Shown: positions 48,343 to 57,475 of the stretch, piece after piece
Numbering within the stretch: position 1 is the stretch's first letter
Layout: the number at the start of each line of letters is the position of its first letter
NCBI GenBank assembly: GCA_043228905.1
Contig: JBHGNT010000001.1
Span: 12,214,001 to 12,278,000, forward strand
Length of the DNA: 64,000 bases
Direction: 5' to 3'
Source of the DNA: Azolla caroliniana
Lineage: Eukaryota; Polypodiophyta
Position numbers and translations under genes: made by a program
Notes under the pieces: generated by a model
Seen by the model: the letters and a program-made list of their open reading frames with translations, nothing else
Told to the model about the DNA's origin: nothing
Database searches by the model: none

Positions 48343-48405
48343 TGTCGAGGTATTCCTCGCGGATGCGTGGAGTGAGGCGGGACCTCGGGGGTCCTGTACC
48401 GAAGA

Positions 48406-48445
<40 letters not shown>

Positions 48446-48747
48446 CACTACGTGCGAGCGTAGATTCACAGGGACATGGCCCTTCGACGCAAAGACGCGA
48501 ATGGGACAACGACACAGAAAGCCACGAAAGTATGTATGTATTGACAAGACAAACAACAAGAACACGAGGACAACAAAACACGAAGTCGGTTACAACCGAA
48601 CAGGCCGGCGGACAGATGCCAATACCTGTTCATAAACGCACAGAAAGACAGGAACAGGTTGGAGGTGCTGCCGGAAGCAGTCGGGCATTCCTCAGAGCAG
48701 CGCGAGCCTCCCGAAACCTGCACAGAAGGAAGCTATGGAGTCTGCGA

Positions 48748-48787
<40 letters not shown>

Positions 48788-49019
48788 CCTTCGCGCCCAA
48801 TTTGACAGCACTTCGTCCTCGACTCTCCGCGATCCCCTTTTCTCCTCCTCGTCTCCCTCCTTTTATAGGCTAGGAAGGAGCCGTTTCCCCTTTACTTCCT
48901 ACCTACCGAATCTGCCCGCCTAGGATCTCCTATGTACAACATAAGGCGCACGTGCATGAAGAGCCGGTTCCTACGCTCTGGTGCACCGATTCCGCTTGTG
49001 GACGGTTTTCTTCACGACA
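48343..49019 (-). repeat. LTR of element H (3' copy for minus transcription)
   Basis: 677 bp. It contains two GA microsatellites (about 48408-48442 and 48750-48785) and a reverse-strand TATA box TATAAAAGG near 48870. The terminal inverted repeat is TGTCG/CGACA. Confidence 0.93.
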
Positions 49020-49091
49020 TCTGCCCCCACCTAACCGCGCATCCACCGGCATGCGCCAATTGTGTTGGGACGGAGAAAACCGGTCTAGCCT

Positions 49092-52000
49092 TCATTCCCC
49101 GCCCGTCGGTTCTTCCTCGGTTTCGGATCGTTCGTCGTCCCGGTCCAGGTCAACCGGATCCGGCTCGTCGTCGTGACGCTTCTTGAACGCTTTGATCCGT
49201 TTCCCAGCTACCGGTATCGCCACTCTCGTGCCGTCGAGTTCCGCCAGATGGTACGTCCCGTTGTCGTTGGCGCTTTGTACCACGTAAGGCCCGAACCACC
49301 TTCTTGCAAACTTCCGCGTCGCTCGGTGATGGTTGTCGAGGCTGCTGTCGTAGACTAGCGCCCAGTCGCCTTCCTCGATCTTCTTCGGTCGGAGCCGGTG
49401 CGTCCGGTCGAACCGGGCTTTGTTCCTCGTCCTGGCCACCCGAAGCCTTTCCGCAGCCCGCTCCACGTCCTCCGGTCTCCGCTCGAGCTGTCGTATGCGC
49501 GCCGCCAGCAGGTCCTCCCTGCTCATCTCGTTTCTCCAGTCCTCGGTTGCCCACGAGGAGATCGTACGTTCCATTGGCATGACCGGCTTCTGCCCAAACA
49601 TGAGTTCTGCCGGCATGAATCCGGTTACCGAATTGTGTGTAGTCCGGTCAGCCCACAACGCGTAAGGCAGTAGCCGCGGCCAGTTCCCGACTCGACCTCC
49701 GCATGCCCGAACTAACGCCTTGACGATCGGTCCGTGTCTGCGCTCCACCTTCCCATTTGCCTCTGGATTGTACGCAGTGGTAAGCGAGAGCTTGACCCCT
49801 AGCCGGTCGAACAGCTCCTCGGCCTCTTCGGCGTCCAACTCCCCGCGATCAGCCACAATCTTCCCGACGCACCCGTACCGGCATATCACGTCCTCAATCA
49901 GGAACCAACATACGGCCGCGGTCGTTTTGTTCTGAAGGGCCCGGCCTTCTACCTGGTTCGTTAGATCTTCCCGAGCCAGGACCATATACCGCATCTGTCC
50001 TACTCCCATCGGCATCGTCACCAGGTCTACCATCCATTTGAAGTGGATGGTCGGAGGGTACGTAGGGTGAAGCTCGTCCCGGTGTCGGACCACGGAGTGC
50101 ATCTGACAGCTCCTGCAAGTTATCACGAATCGATGCACGTCCCAGTACAGTCCCGGCCACCAGTACTTCCCCTTTATCTTCTCGAACGTGGCCCAGGTTC
50201 CACGGTGTTCGGCCCAAGGGCTGTCGTGGTAGGCCGTCAGCAGCTCCTCCTGTTCTTCCTTCATCGCCACCACCCGGAGCGGAGTGCCGTCCCTCTTCTT
50301 CGGGTGCTTCCATAAGTATCCGTCCCGGAGAAAGAATTGGTAAGCTTTCTTCCGGATCCGGTTGGCCTCGTCCTTCGTCCATGACGCATCCGGCGTCATT
50401 GTCCTCAAGAATCCACCGATCTGGAGCCACTCGCTGTCGTACTTGCTCTCGTCGAAGTCGTTAAGTGCCGGAGTGCTCGTCCCATCGGTCGTCACGTACG
50501 CCGCCTCGAAGAAGTCCACGCCGACTTCTTCGTCCTCCGAAACCATGCCGCCCTCGTCATCAAACCTCGCCCTCGAAAGCATGTCGGCCATGGCGTTGTC
50601 CTTTCCGGAAATGTGTCGTATCTCCGGGTCCAGGGACTTGATGTACGCTATCCACCTGAGCATCGCCAGGTCCGGTGTCGCGCATCCAGAAACCATGCCG
50701 AGAATTGGCAGGCAATCCGTCTCGATAATCACTTCTGCCCCGATCAGGTAGTCTTTGTCGGCCTTTACTGCCGAAACGATACCCCAGAGTTCACGTTTAA
50801 CCTGGGCGTACCCTCGCTGTCGCTCACTGAGGACCTTCGCGCTGAATCGGATCGGGAACCGGGTACCGTCCTCGTCTTCTTGGTTGACGACCCATCCGAT
50901 CCCGGTCGGGCTCGTATCCACCGTTATGTATACCGGGGTACCCTTCTCGTAGACAGCCTTCCGGAGCGCCGGTGCTGCCGTAAGAGCCTCCTTCAGCTTC
51001 CGGACCGACCCCGTGTGCTCATCTCGCCACTCGAATCTTTGCCCCTTCTTCAGCAACCCGTATAGTGGCTCTACAACGTGGGCGTAATGCGGGATCCATA
51101 TGTGGTAGAATGCGCATGCCCCCAGGAACCTCCGAACTACCGTAACCGAGCTACAGTTGGTCTTCATCGCGGAGATGGCTTCTACCTTTGCCGGAGACGG
51201 CTTCCGGCCATATGGCCCACATAGGTGTCCGACTACCAGGATTTCCGATTGCCCGAAGGCCGATTTCTCCCCGGAGAAGGTGAGCCTAGCATCCTCTAGC
51301 CTTTGTAGCACCTTCTCGCAGTCGTCGATGTGTTTCTCCACGAATCGCCGGCATCCGTCCGGCCCGACTGTCTCGTCCTTCTCTTCCACCGGGCACCCCT
51401 TAATCGGGATGTCGTCCAGAAATGGCATGGTGATGTCGGGGATACAATCCCTCAGTACCTTGTTCATTGCATTTACCATGTGAGCCACCGAGTTAGTCCC
51501 TCCTTGTGGCAGGGTACACATTCGCACTAGGCCGAGGGGAGTTCGCATCGTCGTAATGTCTCTGCTCTCCACGGCTAGCTGGAACTGGTCGTACCCTGAG
51601 TACAGATCACTGACCGAGTAAATCGACCTTCCGGCAAAGGCCTCCGTGAACTCGTCTATGGTCGGTCCGATTCCTGCGTTTCGAATGGTCACTCTGTTGA
51701 CCGGCTGCAGGTCTTGAATGAAGCGCATCGCTCCGTTTTTCTTCGGTACGATAAACCATCGGTTCGAGTATGGGGCACTCGACGGTTCAAGAATGCCCAT
51801 ATCTACTTTCTGCCTTAATAGCTCCATCAACTTCGGGATGTGAGCTCTCGGTACCGGAATCGGCTTGAGATTCCATGGCACATGCGGTACTGTGAATATC
51901 ACCATCGGCTCCACGATCGTCGGGTCTACGCACCCGATCTCTTCCGGTGAGAATGCGAAGGCTTTCCCCTGCCTTCCGAGCATCCTCCGAAACCGGTCTT

Positions 52001-52451
52001 CCTCCGCCGGCAGTAGGAACCCGCCCCCACCGATTTTGAGCTCCCGGAGCGTCCCATCGGTGAAGGTGTGTCCTATGCAGGCCGGATCTCGTAAACTGGG
52101 GTCCGACGCAACCCCTTTGATCCGGGACTCGCTGCCCTCCGGTAAGGCTGCCGCGACTGGCCTTACCTTCTGGTCCACAGTCTTGTACTTTGTGCTAACT
52201 CGGGCCGTCCGATCCGACCCGAGCCCCCGACTGAAGTTCGCGATGACTTCGTACATCTCTTCGGAACATACCGGTATCGTCCGGTCTTCGTTAAGGTCTT
52301 CTCCGGCAACCTTCCTCAGCATCCCTAAGGTGTCGTCGAAGGAGACCGCCTCCACGGCTCCGCTGATTTCCTCGTCCGGGCCGAGAACTCCGCACGCTCG
52401 AAGTCGCTCTTCCGCCCTTGTCTTTTCTCGGCCAACGATGCCGACTATCAT
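49092..52451 (-). CDS. Pol of element H: reverse transcriptase, RNase H, integrase
   Basis: 1119 codons from an internal ATG; the frame is open upstream to the gag stop, so translation probably enters by frameshift near 52560. RT: VPKKNGAMRFIQDLQPVNRV (236-255), Asp282 in SDLYSGYDQF, LGLVRMCTLPQGGTNS (306-321), catalytic FLDDIP (Asp346-347; usual Y(V/L)DD). RNase H: Asp512, Glu554, Asp579 and Asp618. Integrase: zinc finger His742, His749, Cys779, Cys782, then Asp809, Asp868 and Glu903 (ADRGE then GKVERRHG), and a GPY-like WFGPYVV at 1052-1058. The C-terminus is acidic (DLDRDDERSETEEE). No stop or frameshift is visible; potentially functional. Confidence 0.95.
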   Translation of the reverse strand: MIVGIVGREKTRAEERLRACGVLGPDEEISGAVEAVSFDDTLGMLRKVAGEDLNEDRTIPVCSEEMYEVIANFSRGLGSDRTARVSTKYKTVDQKVRPVAAALPEGSESRIKGVASDPSLRDPACIGHTFTDGTLRELKIGGGGFLLPAEEDRFRRMLGRQGKAFAFSPEEIGCVDPTIVEPMVIFTVPHVPWNLKPIPVPRAHIPKLMELLRQKVDMGILEPSSAPYSNRWFIVPKKNGAMRFIQDLQPVNRVTIRNAGIGPTIDEFTEAFAGRSIYSVSDLYSGYDQFQLAVESRDITTMRTPLGLVRMCTLPQGGTNSVAHMVNAMNKVLRDCIPDITMPFLDDIPIKGCPVEEKDETVGPDGCRRFVEKHIDDCEKVLQRLEDARLTFSGEKSAFGQSEILVVGHLCGPYGRKPSPAKVEAISAMKTNCSSVTVVRRFLGACAFYHIWIPHYAHVVEPLYGLLKKGQRFEWRDEHTGSVRKLKEALTAAPALRKAVYEKGTPVYITVDTSPTGIGWVVNQEDEDGTRFPIRFSAKVLSERQRGYAQVKRELWGIVSAVKADKDYLIGAEVIIETDCLPILGMVSGCATPDLAMLRWIAYIKSLDPEIRHISGKDNAMADMLSRARFDDEGGMVSEDEEVGVDFFEAAYVTTDGTSTPALNDFDESKYDSEWLQIGGFLRTMTPDASWTKDEANRIRKKAYQFFLRDGYLWKHPKKRDGTPLRVVAMKEEQEELLTAYHDSPWAEHRGTWATFEKIKGKYWWPGLYWDVHRFVITCRSCQMHSVVRHRDELHPTYPPTIHFKWMVDLVTMPMGVGQMRYMVLAREDLTNQVEGRALQNKTTAAVCWFLIEDVICRYGCVGKIVADRGELDAEEAEELFDRLGVKLSLTTAYNPEANGKVERRHGPIVKALVRACGGRVGNWPRLLPYALWADRTTHNSVTGFMPAELMFGQKPVMPMERTISSWATEDWRNEMSREDLLAARIRQLERRPEDVERAAERLRVARTRNKARFDRTHRLRPKKIEEGDWALVYDSSLDNHHRATRKFARRWFGPYVVQSANDNGTYHLAELDGTRVAIPVAGKRIKAFKKRHDDEPDPVDLDRDDERSETEEEPTGGE

Positions 52452-52555
52452 ACACCCTCCGTTGTCGGAGAAGCAAAATCTCCCACCTATCGTACAATCG
52501 TGGGGTCTTCCCCGAGTGTCCGGACTGTCTCGGCCCCACGCCTTGGCAACCCTCT

Positions 52556-52562
52556 CTAAAAA
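52556..52562 (-). promoter_or_regulatory. Probable -1 frameshift site joining gag-protease to pol in H
   Basis: The gag frame ends GAT TTT TAG within a run of five T (52562-52558). Shifting back one base at TTT gives GGA TTT TTA GAG, and the pol frame is then open without a break through FLERVAKAWG into the ATG at 52451. The pol frame upstream of that ATG would otherwise be unexplained. No downstream pseudoknot was tested. Confidence 0.5.
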
Positions 52563-54682
52563 TCCTCCCGGTTCTCGCCACCGAGGGATTCGCGGTTTCT
52601 CTCGTGGTTCGGCCGCACCGTCAAAAATTGCACCGAATGGCGCCCGTCCTGGCTTTTGACCCTCGCGTAGGCCGAACCGTTGTCCAGCACGTTGGTCTCC
52701 ATTCTTGCCGCCGTGATGTATGGTTCCCCTAATATGACCGGATGCGAGGACATCTCCTGTACGAAGAAGTGCTGGTCAATCTCGACGTCGCCGATCTTTA
52801 CTCGCACATTCGGGCAGGCCCCGTGCAGTTCCTCGGTGGCGCGCGTCGCCGCCCGTATCTTCCACCCGTGCCTGGTGTTGATCGGCCATTTTCCCTTCTT
52901 ATAGAAGTCCATGGACATTAGGTTTATTTCCAAACCGTGGTCCACCAACGCCACCACCGGTTCCTGAACATCTCCGATCTTTACCGGGGTCTCCGTGGTT
53001 GCTCGGGCCCAGTGTGGCCTCGAATAGTGGCTCTCCGCCCACTCATCTTCCAGCGCCGAGTCGTCGATGTGCGTCGTCCGCACCTCCACCGGTCTTTCCG
53101 GTTCCGTCTCCGTCGACAGTCTCTTCCGTTTCACCAAGTCTACAATGGAGTCGTGGAACTCCTTCTTGGCGATCCCTAGCACCTCCCGTAACGACAACTC
53201 CACTTTGCTGTCGAGGATCCGTTCTTCTAGGACCTTTTGTAGGTCCGTAGTCCTTTCTATTTCTGTCCCCAGTCGGTATCCGCCCTTCCTGGGGTTGTCT
53301 TGCGAGCTGGACCCGCCGGCATCGTTCCGTTGTTGCCCGAATCGGGTCTCGTACCGTTGTGAGGGCCCGGCCGCTCCGGCTTTCCCCACTCGCTTGTCTT
53401 CTACCAGAGCCTCGTAGTTCCGGCAAGTGGCTTCTACGAAGCCCGTCTTCTCCTCGACCGGATCGCTCCACCCGGTTATTTCCCGGACCCGTCTCTCAGC
53501 ACGGTCCGTTTCGTCTTTCCTTGGCCGTGCGCCGGCAAGACCTTCCAGCATTGCCGACCAGAATCCGTCTTTGCCCTCCTTTCGGGCCTCGCTGCCCCCG
53601 ACCTGAATGCCGGCCGACGCCGAGTAGTGGATGGCCTCCACGTGTCGGGCCGCTGCCTCTTCCATCAGTCTCTTCATACCTCCTCGTCCGTCATTTCGGT
53701 TTAGGGCCCTTCTGGTGTCGCTAGCGTGCACCCGGCCTTCCCACAGGTACACCACCCGGTTTCTCAACGCCTCTGCGAAATCGCCGCAGTCCTTCCGAAT
53801 GTGGCCGACCTCGTCGCACCACATGCACCTGTTCCCCGCTGCCGGCCGTCGGTCACGAGCCGGTTCGCCGCCTTCTCTTTGAGTCTGGGCGATCTGGAGA
53901 TCCTTTATCGCCCGCGTCAACTCCTCTAGCGCGGCTCCTCCGGACGAGCCATTGACCATGCTGGTCGAAGCCGGGCCGGTTTCGAGCCATTCCCGGGTTT
54001 CTTCCCTTCGCACTTGCGGTGCCGGTTCAAGCCTCCTTGTTGTAACAGAGCCCGCACCTGCCGCCCTGTTGTCAGCCCATTCTCGTTGTTTGTCGAAACG
54101 GCCACAGACTCTCTTAACCGCAGCCCAGTTGGTTGACAACCCGTCTTCGGTTTCCAGCAAGGAGCCGACTTGATCCCGGTCCCGCTCGTCCACCGACTTG
54201 ACGAACAGTAGGACCCGGCTCGTATCCAGGATAGTTCGGTCAAGCGCTGAAAGGCGCGCAAAGCGTTCTTCGAACTCCCGGAGGAGTGCCGACGCGTTTC
54301 TTCCTTTGCCGGGGGACTCCACCCATTCCATGAAGTCCCGTTTCGAAAGCCGGAGCGCGTCGTCCAGCCCATATTTCTCTAGGAGTCGGCCTTCGAACTC
54401 CTCCCAGGTACGGCTCTCCGCCCGTACCTCGAGCACCTCCGCATGGATGCTCGGCATCGCCACTCGAGGGAACCCGGCAAGATGCCTCTCTTCCGGAATG
54501 TCCCGCATCAGCATTTCCGCCCCGTAGGACGCCAAATACTTCGTAGCATCCTTTCCGCTGAAACGGCCGATCGTACCGACGACCGCCTCAATGGCTCTGT
54601 CGAGGGCACCGGTGCCCTCGCGTGTGCTCAATATCCGATCCACAGCCGAAGCCATGGCCTCTGCAAGATCCGACCCCCTCAT
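52556..54682 (-). CDS. Gag-protease of element H
   Basis: 708 codons from ATG at 54682, about 30 bp after the leader; the frame is open further upstream into the LTR but that part is low-complexity. Capsid-like helices include TWEEFEGRLLEKYGL (92-106) and REFEERFARL with RVLLFVKSVDERDRD (135-170). A CCHC knuckle CMWCDEVGHIRKDC is at 286-299. The C-terminal retropepsin domain has VVALVDHGLEINLMS (Asp581) and HPVILGEPYIT. The active-site triad is DHG where DTG or DSG is usual. Uninterrupted; stops at TAG 52558-52556. Confidence 0.93.
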   Translation of the reverse strand: MRGSDLAEAMASAVDRILSTREGTGALDRAIEAVVGTIGRFSGKDATKYLASYGAEMLMRDIPEERHLAGFPRVAMPSIHAEVLEVRAESRTWEEFEGRLLEKYGLDDALRLSKRDFMEWVESPGKGRNASALLREFEERFARLSALDRTILDTSRVLLFVKSVDERDRDQVGSLLETEDGLSTNWAAVKRVCGRFDKQREWADNRAAGAGSVTTRRLEPAPQVRREETREWLETGPASTSMVNGSSGGAALEELTRAIKDLQIAQTQREGGEPARDRRPAAGNRCMWCDEVGHIRKDCGDFAEALRNRVVYLWEGRVHASDTRRALNRNDGRGGMKRLMEEAAARHVEAIHYSASAGIQVGGSEARKEGKDGFWSAMLEGLAGARPRKDETDRAERRVREITGWSDPVEEKTGFVEATCRNYEALVEDKRVGKAGAAGPSQRYETRFGQQRNDAGGSSSQDNPRKGGYRLGTEIERTTDLQKVLEERILDSKVELSLREVLGIAKKEFHDSIVDLVKRKRLSTETEPERPVEVRTTHIDDSALEDEWAESHYSRPHWARATTETPVKIGDVQEPVVALVDHGLEINLMSMDFYKKGKWPINTRHGWKIRAATRATEELHGACPNVRVKIGDVEIDQHFFVQEMSSHPVILGEPYITAARMETNVLDNGSAYARVKSQDGRHSVQFLTVRPNHERNRESLGGENREDF

Positions 54683-54713
54683 CTTCTGCTCTTCTGCCGC
54701 CTCTTTCACGTCG

Positions 54714-54724
54714 GGTTCACCAAA
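54714..54724 (-). other. Leader/putative primer binding site of element H
   Basis: TTTGGTGAACC lies 2 bp inside the 5' LTR. The same word occurs in I (23635-23625) and, as CTTGGTGAACC, in L (63317-63327). It would pair with a tRNA ending GGTTCACCA; I cannot name the tRNA. Confidence 0.6.
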
Positions 54725-54726
54725 TA

Positions 54727-54789
54727 TGTCGAGGTATTCCTCGCGGATGCGTGGAGTGAGGCGGGACCTCGGGGGTCCTGTACCGAAGA

Positions 54790-54823
<34 letters not shown>

Positions 54824-55381
54824 CACTACGTGCGAGCGTAGATTCACAGGGACACGGCCCTTCGACGCAAAGACGCGAATGGGACAACGACACAGAAAGC
54901 CACGAAAGTATGTATGTATTGACAAGACAAACAACAAGAACACGAGGACAACAAAACACGAAGTCGGTTACAACCGAACAGGCCGGCGGACAGATGCCGA
55001 TACCTATTCGTAAACGCACAGAAAGACAGGAACAGGTTGGAGGTGCTGCCGGAAGCAGTCGGGCATTCCTCAGAGCAGCGCGAGCCTCCCGAAACCTACA
55101 CAGAAGGAAGCTCTGGAGTCTGCGAACCAGAGAGAGAGAGAGAGAGAAGCCTTCGCGCCCAATCCGACAGCACTTTGTCCTCGACTCTCCGCGATCCCCT
55201 TTTCTCCTCCTCGTCTCCCTCCTTTTATAGGCTAGGAAGGAGCCGTTTCCCCTTTACTTCCTACCTACCGAATCTGCCCGCCTAGGATCTCCTATGTACA
55301 ACATAAGGCGCACGTGCATGAAGAGCCGGTTCCTACGCTCTGGTGCACCGATTCCGCTTGTGGACGGTTTTCTTCACGACA
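54727..55381 (-). repeat. LTR of element H (5' copy, promoter for gag-pol)
   Basis: 655 bp, collinear with 48343-49019 but with shorter GA tracts (about 54792-54820 and 55130-55148). The reverse-strand TATA box TATAAAAG is at 55229-55222. Confidence 0.93.
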
Positions 55382-55385
55382 ACGC

Positions 55386-55455
55386 TTCAATACAATAATT
55401 CTCTTCAATTATCTCTCTATCTCTTTTACTCTCTTTCTCTCTCTCAGTCTTGACA
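55386..55455 (+). repeat. Left LTR of element G, last 70 bp
   Basis: GCTTCAATACAATAATTC to CAGTCTTGACA matches the end of the right LTR (57278-57347) with one substitution. It completes the 468-bp LTR split by H. Confidence 0.93.
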
Positions 55456-55543
55456 GTTTGAACCAATTTCTCTCCTTTCACCTCTTCGTCTTCCACAAAT
55501 CCTAACAAGTTCTCTTCTTCCTTCTCCTCTCCTCTCGTAAGCT

Positions 55544-56655
55544 ATGGAGTCCGTGAGCAAACAAGAATACATGCGTGTTCTTTCTGAGCTCGACATGCTC
55601 ACGAATAAATTTGTGGTATTAGAGCATGAGAATCAAAGGCTACTTGGAGATCTACAACACGTGAGCGCCGAAAAAGCTCAACAATATGAAGAGTTATCAC
55701 AGCGGGTTCATCAACTCGAGGCGACTATATTGTCATTACGTGAGCAAGCGTTGGGGGCTCAGAACTCCCCTAGAGAGCCAAAGATCAGCCTCCCTGCCAA
55801 GTTTGATGGTACGAGGTCTTTATTTCGAGGCTTTTTTATCGATTTACCAAAATGGCACATTTCTTGCCATGTACAAAGTCGATTACTAGTCAAGAGGCGG
55901 CTGATCTCATTATGCGGGAGGTATTTAAGCATCATGGTCTGCCGGATGATATTATTAGTGATCGTGGTCCACAATTCATCTCAAAGTTTTGGAAGCACAT
56001 GTTCAAACTTCTTCACATTTCAGTTAAGCTTTCTTCGAGCTATCATCCTGAAACAAATGGCCAAACAGAGCGTACCAACCAGACATTGGAACAATATCTT
56101 CGTTGTTTCATCAACTATCAACAAGATGATTGGGTTGCTTTTTTGCACTTGGCGGAATTCACTTACAACAACTCAGCCCATTCTTCTACAAGATATTCCC
56201 CATTTTTCGCAAATACGGGCTGTCATCCTTGGTGGATGATGAATGCGCATCCAGAAGTTCCTACCAACCCTGCTGCCAAGGATCGTCTTAGTCGCCTCCA
56301 AGAAATTCAAGCTAACATTCTCCACAATTTGCACGATGCTCAATTTACACACAAGAGGCTTGCCGATCGTCATCGTCTAGACTCCTCAAAAAAGTTCTGC
56401 ATTGGGGATTATGTATGGCTTCTCCAACACAACATCAAGACCACTCGACCTTGCAGTAAATTGGATTACCAACGTTTTGGCCCTTACATGATCACTGGTA
56501 AGATAAGTGATGTTGCATTTCGTCTTGACCTCCCTCCGCACATGCATCTTCATCCGGTGTTTCATGTAATCCCTTTTGGAACCTTATACTACAAGTTCAA
56601 TTCCGGGCCGACTTACGACACCCCCACCACCTATCGAGTTCTTGGACGGGCCTGA
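55544..56655 (+). pseudogene. Gag N-terminus fused to integrase core in element G
   Basis: The Gag part (ATG at 55544) is MESVSKQEYMRVLSELDML, a coiled coil, then SPREPKISLPAKFDG and RSLFRGFF (to about 55835), matching gag of D. The sequence then jumps to integrase in another frame: RFTKMAHFLPCTKSIT, IISDRGPQFISKFWK (second Asp), YHPETNGQTERTNQTLEQYL (Glu), FTYNNSAHSSTRYSPFF and VWLLQHNIKT. The zinc finger and first catalytic Asp are deleted. The gag frame stays open by chance to 56239. It cannot act as an integrase; the gag half might still be made. Confidence 0.88.
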
Positions 56656-56879
56656 ATTTGAAGTTGCTGCCGTTCTCGATTCTAAAATCGTGCGCAACAA
56701 GCTGTATTACTTAGTCGATTGGCTAGGTTATACCCCCAATGATCGAACTTGGGAACCTGCAGCAAATCTTTCCAATGCTGCAGAACTCGTCAATGCATTT
56801 CATCGCCAATATCCTTGTAAACCAGGTCCTAATACAAACCCTACGACCCGTGAGACGTGTCGTCGAAGAAGGGGGATAG
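56576..56879 (+). pseudogene. Chromodomain end of integrase in element G
   Basis: The frame has EFLDGPEFEVAAVLDSKIVR then LYYLVDWLGYTPNDRTWEPA and NLSNAAELVNAFHRQYP, a canonical chromodomain with the aromatic residues Y, W and W in place. It is one frame away from the preceding integrase, so a frameshift near 56575 separates them. The basic tail RRRRG ends at the LTR. Confidence 0.88.
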
Positions 56880-57347
56880 TGTCATGATAACACTCACATC
56901 ATGCATCGAAAGGATGATGACACTCACATTATGACTCGAAAGGATTTGAACCCACGACCTTGTTGTACACATGTCAAATCCTTAACCATTGTATTAATAT
57001 TCTTATATATATAGTCTCTAGAATATGAAATCTAATATCATAGGAATATTCTATATTACTCTACATTCTAGAATGACCTAGAATATTCTAGAGTGTTCTA
57101 TACCACTAGAACCTTCTAGAATACTCTAGAGATCTTCTAGATTACTCTACATTCTAGGATAACCTAGAATATTCTAGAGTGTTCTCTATTACTTATAAAT
57201 AGGGATCTACCACCCATCCCAAACCTAAATTGGTTCAACGCCATTTTGTAGCCTACTCTTTGTAATCCATTTTACGCTTCAATACAATAATTCTCTTCAA
57301 TTATCTCTCTATCTCTTTTTCTCTCTTTCTCTCTCTCAGTCTTGACA
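56880..57347 (+). repeat. Right LTR of element G
   Basis: 468 bp, TGTCATGATAAC to CTTGACA, about two substitutions from the left copy. It contains the tRNA-like block, heat-shock elements and TATAAATA at 57194-57201. Confidence 0.95.
57066..57184 (+). promoter_or_regulatory. Heat-shock element cluster in the right LTR of G
   Basis: The perfect site GAAccTTCtaGAA is at 57109-57121. Four-unit sites GAAtaTTCtaGAgtgTTC are at 57081-57098 and 57167-57184, the latter ending 9 bp before the TATA box. The arrangement is identical to the left LTR. Confidence 0.8.
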
Positions 57348-57352
57348 TCGAC

Positions 57353-57475
57353 TGGCTCAAGGCGTCGGGCAGGTGGCCAAGACCTCGTGGTGCGAAAGGG
57401 CGCCGTAACGGCGGCTGGTGGTTACCTTCAACGAAGTTCGCTGTGCACTCACAGCTGTAACCGGGCGTGCCAAAT
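57353..57475 (-). pseudogene. Leader and gag start of element F, separated by G
   Basis: On the minus strand the 5' LTR is followed by ATTTGGCACGCCCGG (57477-57463), placed like a primer binding site, then about 110 bp leading into the gag frame that continues at 47944. The exact gag start was not identified. Confidence 0.55.

Larger units (their letters stand above)
48343..55381 (-). mobile_element. Apparently intact Ty3/gypsy element H, lineage with DHG protease
   Basis: LTRs 48343-49019 and 54727-55381 begin TGTCG and end CGACA. Target duplication is 4 bp (ACAC at 48339-48342, ACGC at 55382-55385; the unoccupied site in the right LTR of G reads ACGC). On the minus strand there is leader TTTGGTGAACC, gag-protease (54682-52556) and pol (about 52560-49092). 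Both frames are uninterrupted with all catalytic residues except a protease variant. The LTRs differ at about nine positions (eight transitions) besides GA-repeat lengths. The RT wording is, from memory, close to a gypsy lineage common in rust fungi and some non-flowering plants. No chromodomain is recognised. Confidence 0.93.
47945..57347 (+). mobile_element. Short chromodomain gypsy element G: gag-integrase deletion derivative with heat-shock-element LTRs
   Basis: The left LTR is 47945-48342 plus 55386-55455 (468 bp after removing H); the right LTR is 56880-57347 (468 bp). They differ at about two positions. Target duplication is TCGAG (47940-47944) and TCGAC (57348-57352), inside gag of F. 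The internal part is only 1424 bp: a gag N-terminus fused to the second half of integrase and a chromodomain, with protease, RT and RNase H deleted. It must have used enzymes of a full-length relative. Purine tract GAAGAAGGGGGATAG ends at 56879. Confidence 0.92.

Noticed and set aside
48343-55381. Fungal contamination or very recent horizontal transfer of element H
   Set aside because: H sits inside a plant chromodomain element with a target duplication and has relatives I and L in the same window, so it is resident; remote origin cannot be judged from one window.
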